This document shows, piece after piece, positions 17,973-25,314 of a DNA stretch of 64,000 nucleotides. The stretch's first letter is position 1, and every line of letters starts with the position of its first letter. The DNA comes from Gp6-AA40 sp035293405. Lineage in GTDB: Bacteria > Acidobacteriota > Vicinamibacteria > Vicinamibacterales > UBA2999. The position numbers were made by a program, and so were the translations under genes. The notes beneath the pieces are model-generated. The model had not been told where the DNA came from. It saw nothing but the letters and a program-made list of their open reading frames with translations, and made no database searches. The stretch is taken from positions 1-64,000 of the forward strand of contig DATDOE010000112.1 of assembly GCA_035293405.1 (NCBI GenBank), read 5' to 3'.

Positions 17973-17988
17973 TGGAGGCGGCGGGAGT
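17942..17988 (+). repeat. Proximal direct repeat overlapping the ssrA 3' end (candidate att site)
   Basis: TAAATATCTGA (17942-17952), a 19-nt spacer, then TTGGAGGCGGCGGGAGT (17972-17988), which is the complement of the tmRNA T-arm/acceptor end. It pairs with the copy at 15397-15435; the two copies are about 2.55 kb apart. Confidence 0.6.
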
Positions 17989-18323
17989 CGAACCCGCGTC
18001 CGAAAGCACGTCGTCGTGGGACTCTACATGCGTGTCCGCCTCTGTTTTCTCGTGCCTGACGTGAGGAGGCGGCGAAAACCGCCAGGCACCAGCCTCGGAA
18101 AATCTCGCCGCCACGCGCCGAGGCGCCGCGTGGCCGCCAGCCTGTTTAATGGCGTTCGACCCCCAACCACCAGGCGAGGTCGGGGCGAACGTCACAGCTT
18201 AATTAAGCTGCGAGAGCGTACTGATTGTCCGCAGTTAACGGATTTTCCACCGGATTAACGAGTCAATGGGGCTCGGCATGCATCCCGCAATCTCATGCCC
18301 CCGTCGAAGCCAATTTCGCCCCC
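17973..18323 (-). ncRNA. ssrA: Transfer-messenger RNA (tmRNA)
   Basis: About 351 nt, read right to left. The 5' end GGGGGCGAAATTGGCTTCGA is the standard tmRNA start. The 3' end reads GGACGCGGGTTCGACTCCCG then CCGCCTCCA. The first seven nucleotides GGGGGCG pair with CGCCTCC of the 3' end to give a full acceptor stem, so I set the ends at 18323 and 17973 (the discriminator A; CCA would be added after transcription). The tag reading frame ends GAC-AAT-CAG-TAC-GCT-CTC-GCA-GCT-TAA, i.e. DNQYALAA, the usual ALAA degradation tail recognised by ClpXP. It acts in ribosome rescue with SmpB (not in this window). A TACAAT-like -10 at 18374-18379 may be its promoter (inference). Confidence 0.97.
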
Positions 18324-18390
18324 GTCGGGTGAGTTGCGCGGCGTGCCGGTCGCTCGGCGGCACGCACGCCTCAATTGTACAGGATTTAGG

Positions 18391-19437
18391 CTACCGCCCG
18401 AGTAGATCGCGGATGAACGGCTGGACCTTCACCGCCACGCGGTTCTTCCCTTTCCCCTTCGCCTCGTAGAGCGCCTCGTCGGCGCGGGACATCAGGCTGT
18501 GCATCGTGTCGCCGGCGGAGCACTCTGCCACTCCGCAGCTCAGCGTGACACGCGGAAGCTCCGGCGATCTCATCGCCAGCGCCAACTGCGTGAGCACCGC
18601 ACGCATCCGTGCCTCCGCCTGCCGCAGCGTCAGGCCCGACGCCAGCACCGCGAACTCATCGCCGCCGATCCGCGCGACGACGTCTTCGGGACGAACCGAG
18701 ATCTTCAGCCCCCGCGCCACGTCCTGGAGAACGCGATCGCCCATCTGATGACCGCCGGTGTCGTTGATCTGTTTGAAGTCGTCCAGGTCGAAGAGCGCGA
18801 CCACGAACTGACGTTTGGTCGTGCGCAGGTGTTCGCTCAAGGCCGTCTCGAAGTGCCGGCGGTTCCCGATCTTGGTGAGCGGATCGAGCGCCGCCTCCTC
18901 ACGCACCCCCGCAAGCTGCCGTTCCAGCGAGGCCACTCTGACCATGAAGGTCGCCGTCGCCTGGCGCCACTGCGTTTGGCGTTCTTCGGCGAGGTGATGC
19001 AGATGCTGTACTTCCTGCGTGAGCCGCGCCTTGAGCTGGCTCACATCGCCGATCTCGAGCAGCTCGGTGAATCGATCGGCCGCTTCCTTGATCTCGGCGG
19101 ACGGGTCGTCACCCTCGCCGCCGAGCACGGTGACGGTGTCGCGCACGAGAGCGACGAAGCGCGCCAGCTCGGGGTGCTGCTCCGACTGCCGGTGCCGCGC
19201 CCGGCTGACCGCGGTCCGTGCAGTCTCGAGACACGACGCCGCGAGCGCAGGTATCGCATCGGCGCCCGCCTCCGTCAGCTCGCGGCGATGGTCGTCGAGG
19301 ATCGCAATGAGTTGAGCGTCACCGCTTTCCTGGTATGCCGCAAGCAGCTCGACGAGCAACGCCAGCAGCTCGTCGGCGAACGGACGCAGCGCGGCATCGT
19401 CCGCCGGCTCCGAATCGCTCAATCCCAGTCTGATCAT
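18391..19437 (-). CDS. Diguanylate cyclase (GGDEF) with helical N-terminal region
   Basis: About 348 aa. Residues 1 to about 185 are predicted helical/coiled-coil (LLALLVELLAAYQESGD, and LKARLTQEVQHLHHLAEERQ) with no membrane segment. The C-terminal about 160 residues form a GGDEF domain: DPLTKIGNRR, FDLDDFKQINDTGGHQMGD and the active-site ARIGGDEFAVL. An RPED sequence five residues before the active-site segment fits the RxxD inhibitory site, so product inhibition by c-di-GMP is likely. Start ATG 19437 is the first good start upstream of the helical region. The frame stays open to 20538, but that part only mirrors the divergent kinase gene. It probably makes c-di-GMP in the cytoplasm. Confidence 0.92.
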   Translation of the reverse strand: MIRLGLSDSEPADDAALRPFADELLALLVELLAAYQESGDAQLIAILDDHRRELTEAGADAIPALAASCLETARTAVSRARHRQSEQHPELARFVALVRDTVTVLGGEGDDPSAEIKEAADRFTELLEIGDVSQLKARLTQEVQHLHHLAEERQTQWRQATATFMVRVASLERQLAGVREEAALDPLTKIGNRRHFETALSEHLRTTKRQFVVALFDLDDFKQINDTGGHQMGDRVLQDVARGLKISVRPEDVVARIGGDEFAVLASGLTLRQAEARMRAVLTQLALAMRSPELPRVTLSCGVAECSAGDTMHSLMSRADEALYEAKGKGKNRVAVKVQPFIRDLLGR

Positions 19438-19608
19438 GACGTGTAATGACGCTCTATTCCGCGGTCTGCCTGAAGGCGAACCCACATCTCCGCGGTCACG
19501 GTCCCAGATAACGCGGTCACGACGCCTTGTCACACCAATCGGCGCTTTCTTGAGTGCCATGAAGGGCTGCACCTGGCAGCCTTTCTGCCGATTACGGTCC
19601 AGGAACCA

Positions 19609-21330
19609 ATGGACACAACGCCAGGCCTGCCGGCCGTACTCCGCGCCGTTGTGGCAAGAGCCCGTCATCTCTTCACACCTTGGCACGGTCCGGACCTCGG
19701 CGGCGAAGACGTCTTGCGAAGCGCCGCCCAGGTGCTCACGCAAACCGGCGACGAGTTTCTGCCGGCGGTCGTCCGCGAGATCGCCGCGGTGGTCGGCGCC
19801 GATGTGGCCTTCGTCGGCGAGTTCACCGGCACCGATCGCCTGCGGACCATCGCGATGTGGCGCGACGGTGCGATGGCAGAGAACGTCGAGGCCGCCCTCG
19901 TCGACACACCATGTGAACACCTGGCGGACCGCGCAACCGTCTGCCACCGCTCTGGCGTCCGCCTTCGCTTCCTGGGTGACACCGCACTGGCCGCCATCGA
20001 GGCGGAAGGCTACATCGCCATGCCGCTCATCGGCGTCCGTGACGACGTGATGGGCGTCATGGTGGCCATCACGCGGCGGCCGATCATCGACGAGAGCCGC
20101 GGCATTGCATTGCTGCAGCTGGTGGCCGGACGTGTCGCCGCGGAGGTCGAACGGGCCCGCACCGAGCGCGAGCTTCGCAAGAGCGAACATCACCTGCTCC
20201 AGGTGCAGCGCGTCGAGGCCATCGGCTGGCTCGCCGGCAACATCGCCCACGACTTCAACAACCTGCTGATGGTGGTGATCGGCTACGGCGAGATCCTGCA
20301 GGACCGCGTCGAGTCGCAGGAGGTCTCCGAGCTGCTCGCCGCCGCCAGACGGGCGAGCATCTTGACCAAGCAGCTGCTTGCGTTTGGACGCCGCCAGGTG
20401 ATGCAAGTGCAGCGCGTCGACATCAACCGCGCGGTCATGCAGGTACAGGCGATGCTGACGCGGGTGATTGGGCCAGAGGTCCGGCTCAGCACGTCGCTGG
20501 ACCCTTCTCAACCCAGCGTCGAAGTCGATCCGGGACAACTCGAGCAGGTGCTGGTCAACCTGGCGATCAACGCACGCGACGCCATGCCCAACGGCGGGAC
20601 GCTCCGCGTCGACACGGCGATCCTGGATGTACCGCGCCCGTACTTCCAGATGCCCCCGGGCCGATACATCCGACTCTCGGTCACCGATACCGGCCTGGGC
20701 ATGCCGCCCGATGTGCTGTCGCAGATCTTCGAGCCGTTCTTCACCACCAAGGGCAATCGAGGTACTGGCCTGGGGCTCTCCAGCGTGTACGGCATCGTCA
20801 AGCAGAGCGGCGGTTTCATCTGGTGTGACAGCACGCCCGGCCAGGGCACGACCTTCACCATCTATCTGCGGCCCGCAGCCGGCGACGCCAAGCCCGAGGT
20901 CCCGCTTGAACCCACCGAGGAGCGCGCCAGGGGCGGCGAAGAGCGCGTGCTCGTCGTGGACGACGAGCCCTCGGTCCGGCGGCTGCTCGCACGGATCCTC
21001 CGCAGCCGCGGATACGACGTCTTCGAGACGGAAGATGCGCAGTCGGCGCTCGCCTTCATGAGCAGCGCCGATCGCCCGATGGACCTCGTGGTCACTGACA
21101 TCGCGATGCCGAAGATGAGCGGCGTGCGGCTCGCCGAGGAGATCCGGACACGATGGCCGAGCGTGAAGATGCTGTTCGTGTCCGGCTTCCCGAATGGCGA
21201 CACGCTGCCGACCAGCCAGATGGTTCCGGCGATCCCGCTTCTTGGCAAGCCCTTCACCCCGGATCAGATCGAAACGATGGTCAGAGATCTGCTCGACGGC
21301 GTCGGGCCGTCCCGGAAGGCGCGCGCTTAG
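19609..21330 (+). CDS. Hybrid histidine kinase (GAF - HisKA - HATPase - receiver)
   Basis: 573 aa soluble sensor kinase. A GAF-like sensor spans about residues 25-200, followed by the phospho-acceptor helix IAHDFNNLL with H214, an ATPase domain (NLAINARDAMPNGG N-box, DTGLGMPPDVLSQIFEPFFT, GTGLGLSSVYGIV) and a C-terminal receiver with acidic pocket VDDE and phospho-aspartate D497 in VVTDIAMPKMSG. The arrangement matches PAS/GAF hybrid kinases whose output partner is encoded elsewhere. It is divergent from the diguanylate cyclase and shares its upstream region (19438-19608), so co-regulation is plausible but not shown. Confidence 0.93.
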   Translation: MDTTPGLPAVLRAVVARARHLFTPWHGPDLGGEDVLRSAAQVLTQTGDEFLPAVVREIAAVVGADVAFVGEFTGTDRLRTIAMWRDGAMAENVEAALVDTPCEHLADRATVCHRSGVRLRFLGDTALAAIEAEGYIAMPLIGVRDDVMGVMVAITRRPIIDESRGIALLQLVAGRVAAEVERARTERELRKSEHHLLQVQRVEAIGWLAGNIAHDFNNLLMVVIGYGEILQDRVESQEVSELLAAARRASILTKQLLAFGRRQVMQVQRVDINRAVMQVQAMLTRVIGPEVRLSTSLDPSQPSVEVDPGQLEQVLVNLAINARDAMPNGGTLRVDTAILDVPRPYFQMPPGRYIRLSVTDTGLGMPPDVLSQIFEPFFTTKGNRGTGLGLSSVYGIVKQSGGFIWCDSTPGQGTTFTIYLRPAAGDAKPEVPLEPTEERARGGEERVLVVDDEPSVRRLLARILRSRGYDVFETEDAQSALAFMSSADRPMDLVVTDIAMPKMSGVRLAEEIRTRWPSVKMLFVSGFPNGDTLPTSQMVPAIPLLGKPFTPDQIETMVRDLLDGVGPSRKARA

Positions 21331-21333
21331 TGA

Positions 21334-21558
21334 TATAACGGCCTCCTGTCACTTACCCACGTCATCAGTACGCACAGTCATCCCGATCAAGGCGACCTGC
21401 TGTTTGTCGGCAAGGTGGGCGGCACGCAAACCGACGAGGACGCGCGCATGGAATGGCACAGCCTTCAGCGCGTACTGGCCGTCATACCAGACGAAGCGGC
21501 CTTCCTGCGGATCAAGTCGGAGTGGCCCCCCCTCAAACAGCGTCTCGGATTGAAGTAG
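21334..21558 (+). pseudogene. Metallo-beta-lactamase-fold hydrolase remnant
   Basis: A frame between stops 21331-21333 and 21556-21558 encodes LTHVISTHSHPDQGD joined directly to LLFVGKVGGTQTDEDAR and MEWHSLQRVLAVIPDEAAF. The first part looks like the HxHxD metal motif of the fold; the second looks like the later GDxLFVGxVGGT segment. In intact family members these lie far apart, and the frame has no ATG/GTG/TTG before the motif, so I read it as an internally deleted, 5'-truncated relic. It may instead be a small unrelated protein starting near 21448 (MEWHSLQ...). It sits just upstream of the amidase gene. Confidence 0.45.
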
Positions 21559-21563
21559 CATTG

Positions 21564-23111
21564 GTGATCGGTACTCCACTGCTTCAGGGCTGGCGAAGAA
21601 CGGCGGCGCTCGTCGCGTTTCTCGTGTTCGTGCTTGCCGCGCCTCCAGGCGCGCAGGACGCGCCGCCACTCACACTCATCTCGCGGGACGGACGGCGCAC
21701 GGTCCCAACCACCGTCATCAACGGCCGTGAGCTCGTCGCCCTGGACGATGTCGCCGCGCTGTTTCAGGTGACCGTCCGGGAAGACACGCTGGCTGGAGGG
21801 ATCACCGTCTCGTACCGCGGGCGCACGATCGTCGCCTCCGCCGATCAACCGATGGCCTCCGTCGATGGCCGCGTCGTCACGCTCCCCGCCCCTGCGGTGC
21901 GTTCCGGTCGTCGATGGCTCGTCCCGGTCGAGTTTCTGCCGCTGGCTCTTGGCCCCATCTACGACCTGCGGATCGATCTCCGCCGAGTGTCTCGCCTCTT
22001 GATCGTCGGCGACCTGCGCGTGCCCCGCGTGGCCGCACGCTTCGAGTCCTCCGGTCCTCCCGCACGCGCAACGCTCGTCATCACACCAGCCACACCGGTC
22101 GTGTCGAACACCGACGGTGGGCAGGTCACGCTCCGGGTCGATGCCGACGCGCTGGATCCGTCATTTCCATCAGGCGGGTCGGGGCTCATCGAGAGCATTC
22201 GTCAGGGCGATCAGGCGAACACCATCGTTGCCGCCCTGAGCCGTCTCGCCGGCGTCGCGCGCGTGGCCGTTGCGACGCTGGATGGCACCACGCGCGTCAC
22301 CATCGATGTGCCCGCGGGAATGACACCGCCGCCCGCGAACGTCCGTCCTCCAGACTCGAGGATTCCGACGCCGGACACGCGAGCCCCGGAGACGGGGCCG
22401 CAGCTTCCGATCCCGGATTCACAGCAAGCGCTTCAGACCATCGTGATCGACGCGGGCCATGGGGGCGACGAGGTTGGTGTACGCGGAGCTGATGGTCTGG
22501 AGGAGAAGCAGCTCACGCTCGACGTCGCACGGCGCCTGCGCGCCCTCATCGAATCGCGGCTCGGCCTGCGCGTGATCCTGACGCGCGAGGTTGACCATGC
22601 GGTCAGCATCGACGAACGCGCCGCGGCCGCCAACAACGGCAAGGCGGATCTGCTGATTAGCCTTCACGCCAACGGCGCGCTCTCCGCCGCCCCGTCGGGC
22701 GCCGAGGTGTTCTACGAGCGGCTCGATCGAGAAGGCGAGGCCGCCAAGCGCGAGGCCGCCGCCGGGGCCATCTCGCTGCCGGTTCTCGGTGGCGGCACGC
22801 GGACCATTGACGTCATCCCCTGGGATCTCGCTCAGGCACGCCACATCGAGGCGTCGTCCATGCTGGCCACGCTGCTCGAGGAAGAATTGCGACGCCAGGT
22901 TCCGATGAGCCAGCGTCCATTGCAGCAGGGACCGCTGCGACTGTTGTCAGCCGCAAACATGCCGGCCGCCCTCGTCGAGATGGCGTATCTGACCAACGCC
23001 GATCAGGAGAAGCTCGCCGGCGGTGACGAGTTCAAGAACGCCGTCGCACAGGCGCTCTACAACGCGATCGTGAGATTCCGCGCCTACCTCGAGGAGACAC
23101 CCAACCCGTGA
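21564..23111 (+). CDS. N-acetylmuramoyl-L-alanine amidase (Amidase_3)
   Basis: About 515 aa. A signal peptide (QGWRRTAALVAFLVFVLA) is followed by an N-terminal beta domain resembling copper-amine-oxidase/AMIN-type wall-binding modules (about residues 25-260), a proline-rich linker, and a C-terminal zinc amidase: IVIDAGHGGDEVGVRG (zinc His and Glu), LLISLHANG (zinc His) and ALVEMAYLTN (catalytic Glu). It cleaves the amide between MurNAc and the stem peptide in the periplasm during cell separation. GTG 21564 (or TTG 21561) is chosen because it starts the signal peptide. It overlaps the GerMN gene by 4 nt and heads the run amidase-GerMN-rph-rdgB. Confidence 0.92.
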   Translation: MIGTPLLQGWRRTAALVAFLVFVLAAPPGAQDAPPLTLISRDGRRTVPTTVINGRELVALDDVAALFQVTVREDTLAGGITVSYRGRTIVASADQPMASVDGRVVTLPAPAVRSGRRWLVPVEFLPLALGPIYDLRIDLRRVSRLLIVGDLRVPRVAARFESSGPPARATLVITPATPVVSNTDGGQVTLRVDADALDPSFPSGGSGLIESIRQGDQANTIVAALSRLAGVARVAVATLDGTTRVTIDVPAGMTPPPANVRPPDSRIPTPDTRAPETGPQLPIPDSQQALQTIVIDAGHGGDEVGVRGADGLEEKQLTLDVARRLRALIESRLGLRVILTREVDHAVSIDERAAAANNGKADLLISLHANGALSAAPSGAEVFYERLDREGEAAKREAAAGAISLPVLGGGTRTIDVIPWDLAQARHIEASSMLATLLEEELRRQVPMSQRPLQQGPLRLLSAANMPAALVEMAYLTNADQEKLAGGDEFKNAVAQALYNAIVRFRAYLEETPNP

Positions 23112-23683
23112 GCAAACGGGCGAAGGTGTACCTGGTCGCGCTCCTGGCCGTGATGGCCTTCCTCACGTGGGGTCTGCTCCGAGTGCTGATGGCCCCACGC
23201 TCCGCTGCGCCACCGCCTACCGCCGCCGCAGCGCCAGCCGAGACGGCACACATCACGGCGACGCTCTACTACGGCTCATCCGACGGCCGCGCGCTGGTCG
23301 CCGTCAGGCGAGACGTGCCCCTGGCCAGCGGCGCCGTGGAACAGGGCCGACAGATCCTGACCGTGCAGCTGCAGGACGCTCCCCCGCCGTACATAAAAGT
23401 CATCCCCGCCGGGACGACGCTTCGGGCGTTCTATATGACCGACCGCGGCGACGCGTTCGTCGATCTGAGCAGCGACGTGGTCAGCGGGCACCCCGGTGGC
23501 TCGCTCACGGAGCTCTTGACCGTGTATGCACTCGTCAACGCCGTGACCGCCAACCTGCCCGCGGTGCAGCGCGTCCAGCTGCTGGTGGACGGGAAGGAAG
23601 TGGACACGATTGCCGGACACGTGGATGTTCGACGCCCGCTTGCCAGCGACACGTCGCTTCTCCGCGACACGCGAACGAAGTAA
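23108..23683 (+). CDS. GerMN-domain membrane-anchored protein
   Basis: 191 aa. One N-terminal membrane anchor (YLVALLAVMAFLTWGLLRVLM), an Ala/Pro linker, and a GerMN domain (ITATLYYGSSDGRALVAVRR, then AFVDLSSDVVSGHPGGSLTE, and VQRVQLLVDGKEVDT). GerMN domains occur in spore-germination proteins but are also widespread in non-sporulating bacteria next to amidases, where a peptidoglycan-related role is presumed. The GTG start overlaps the amidase stop (23108-23111), so the two are translated together. No spore genes are seen in this window. Confidence 0.87.
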   Translation: MSKRAKVYLVALLAVMAFLTWGLLRVLMAPRSAAPPPTAAAAPAETAHITATLYYGSSDGRALVAVRRDVPLASGAVEQGRQILTVQLQDAPPPYIKVIPAGTTLRAFYMTDRGDAFVDLSSDVVSGHPGGSLTELLTVYALVNAVTANLPAVQRVQLLVDGKEVDTIAGHVDVRRPLASDTSLLRDTRTK

Positions 23684-23693
23684 CTCGAGCGAT

Positions 23694-23721
23694 TGTTTGA
23701 GTTTTGAGCTTTGAGTTTTGA
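23694..23721 (+). repeat. Heptanucleotide tandem repeat, unit GTTTTGA
   Basis: Four consecutive 7-nt units: TGTTTGA, GTTTTGA, GCTTTGA, GTTTTGA. It lies between the GerMN and rph genes, directly before the rph ribosome site. The 14-mer GTTTTGAGCTTTGA recurs exactly at 44758-44771. Confidence 0.75.
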
Positions 23722-23737
23722 ACTACAGTGAGGGGAT

Positions 23738-24475
23738 ATGAGATCCGACGGCCGACTCGCCGAGCAGCTTCGCCCCACCCGCATCACTCCCAACTATTTG
23801 ATTCACGCTGAAGGATCCGTCCTGGTCGAAGCTGGCAAGACCAAGGTGATCTGCACCGCGAGCGTCGAGGATCGGGTGCCTCCGTTCCGGCGTAATTCGG
23901 GCAAGGGCTGGGTGACGGCCGAGTACGGCATGCTGCCGCGCGCGACAACGACGAGGTCTCAGCGTGAGTCAACGTCGGGCAAGGTGGGCGGGAGGACGCA
24001 GGAGATTCAGCGTCTCATCGGCCGCTCGCTGCGGACGGTGACCAAGCTCGAAGAGATCGGCGAGCGCACCATCACGCTCGATTGCGACGTGATCCAGGCA
24101 GATGGCGGCACCCGAACGGCATCGATCACCGGCGCCTTCGTCGCGCTGGTCCTGGCCGTCCACAAGATGCGCGAGCAGGACATGATTCGGACGATGCCGA
24201 TTACCGACTTCGTCGCGGCCACGAGCGTCGGCATCGTCGAAGGCGAACCCATGCTCGACCTCGCGTACGTCGAGGACTCGCGCGCCGATGTGGACATGAA
24301 CGTCGTCAAGACCGGTGGGGGCCTCTTCATCGAATTGCAAGGGACGGCCGAGGCGCTTCCCTTCGGGCGCGAAGCGCTCAATCGCCTGCTCGATCTCGCC
24401 GACACAGGCGTCCGCCAGCTCATCGCGCTGCAGCGCGGACTCGTGGGCCAGTACTTGGAGAAGTCCAAAGTGTGA
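23738..24475 (+). CDS. rph: Ribonuclease PH
   Basis: 245 aa phosphorolytic 3'-5' exoribonuclease that trims tRNA precursors, using phosphate and releasing nucleoside diphosphates. Characteristic segments: VICTASVEDRVPPF, GWVTAEYGMLPRAT, GGRTQEIQRLIGRSLR, LDCDVIQADGGTRTASITGA and LDLAYVEDSRADVDMNVV. Full length for the family; ATG 23738 follows GAGGGGAT. It overlaps rdgB by 4 nt (GTGA 24472-24475). The order amidase, GerMN, rph, rdgB is conserved in several phyla. Confidence 0.97.
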   Translation: MRSDGRLAEQLRPTRITPNYLIHAEGSVLVEAGKTKVICTASVEDRVPPFRRNSGKGWVTAEYGMLPRATTTRSQRESTSGKVGGRTQEIQRLIGRSLRTVTKLEEIGERTITLDCDVIQADGGTRTASITGAFVALVLAVHKMREQDMIRTMPITDFVAATSVGIVEGEPMLDLAYVEDSRADVDMNVVKTGGGLFIELQGTAEALPFGREALNRLLDLADTGVRQLIALQRGLVGQYLEKSKV

Positions 24476-25065
24476 CCCACCTGCTCGTCGCGACGACCAA
24501 TCCAGGTAAGCTGCGTGAAATCCGCTCGTTGCTGGCGGATGCGCCGGTCGAGCTCAGCACGCTGGCCGACCTCGAGCCCATCGAGGAGCCTGAGGAAACC
24601 GGCCTGACATTCCAGGACAACGCGAGACTCAAGGCGCGCTACTACGCCAGCCGGTCTGGAATGATGACGGTGGCGGAGGATTCAGGGCTCAGCATCGACG
24701 GCCTGCAGGGAGAGCCAGGCGTACTGTCCGCCAGGTTCCTGCAGCCCGATGCGTCCTACCCTGAGCGATTCGCGGAGATCTTCCACAGGCTCGCCGCCGA
24801 CCCCGGGCAGAACCGTGCAGCACGCTTCGTCTGCACCGTGGCTGTGGTGCGCGACGATCGCATCCTCTTTGAAACCGCGGGCACCGTCGAAGGCGAGATC
24901 GCCGACGCCCCACGCGGCGATCACGGCTTCGGCTACGACCCGATCTTCTACTACCCCCCGTACGGGCAGACGCTTGCCGAAGTCGCTGAGGACGCGAAGT
25001 TGGCCGTTGCGCATCGCGGCAAAGCGTTCCGGGCGCTTGCGGCATGGCTGCGCGAGCAGCGCTGA
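24472..25065 (+). CDS. rdgB: XTP/dITP diphosphatase (RdgB/HAM1)
   Basis: 197 aa house-cleaning pyrophosphatase that hydrolyses XTP, ITP and dITP to monophosphates and keeps deaminated purines out of nucleic acids. Seen: VATTNPGKLREIRSLL near the N-terminus, FQDNARLKARYYA, the catalytic region AEDSGLSIDGLQGEPGVLSA and the base-binding GFGYDPIFYYP. Start GTG 24472 overlaps the rph stop; a much longer open frame back to 24082 is only a shadow of rph. Full length. Confidence 0.96.
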   Translation: MTHLLVATTNPGKLREIRSLLADAPVELSTLADLEPIEEPEETGLTFQDNARLKARYYASRSGMMTVAEDSGLSIDGLQGEPGVLSARFLQPDASYPERFAEIFHRLAADPGQNRAARFVCTVAVVRDDRILFETAGTVEGEIADAPRGDHGFGYDPIFYYPPYGQTLAEVAEDAKLAVAHRGKAFRALAAWLREQR

Positions 25066-25314
25066 ACGGCTCCGGCCTCCTCTCTATCTCTCCTTCGCAC
25101 GTTGCCGATTGCACTTTTGACGTCGATTCAAAAGGTCCCCGCCCCGCAGGGTTCCAGCCTGACCGAGAACCTCTGATTTTCTCAGACTAGACGATCACCA
25201 TTCTGTCGCGCTGATCGAGAGCATCGACAGGCCGTCACGTGCGGCCGTGCGCAGACGACGACTCAGGGAAAATCCCATGTGCCGTTGGCGTTCTGGTTGC
25301 TCAACTACGGAGGC

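Noticed and set aside
18391..20538. 715-aa minus-strand frame
   Set aside because: Only its last about 348 residues are the diguanylate cyclase; the rest mirrors the divergent histidine kinase.
21349..21669. Minus-strand 70-106-aa frame over the MBL relic
   Set aside because: The plus-strand translation carries recognisable MBL motifs and explains the composition better.
24082..25065. 327-aa frame including rdgB
   Set aside because: The first about 130 residues are an out-of-frame image of rph; the GTG at 24472 gives a normal RdgB.
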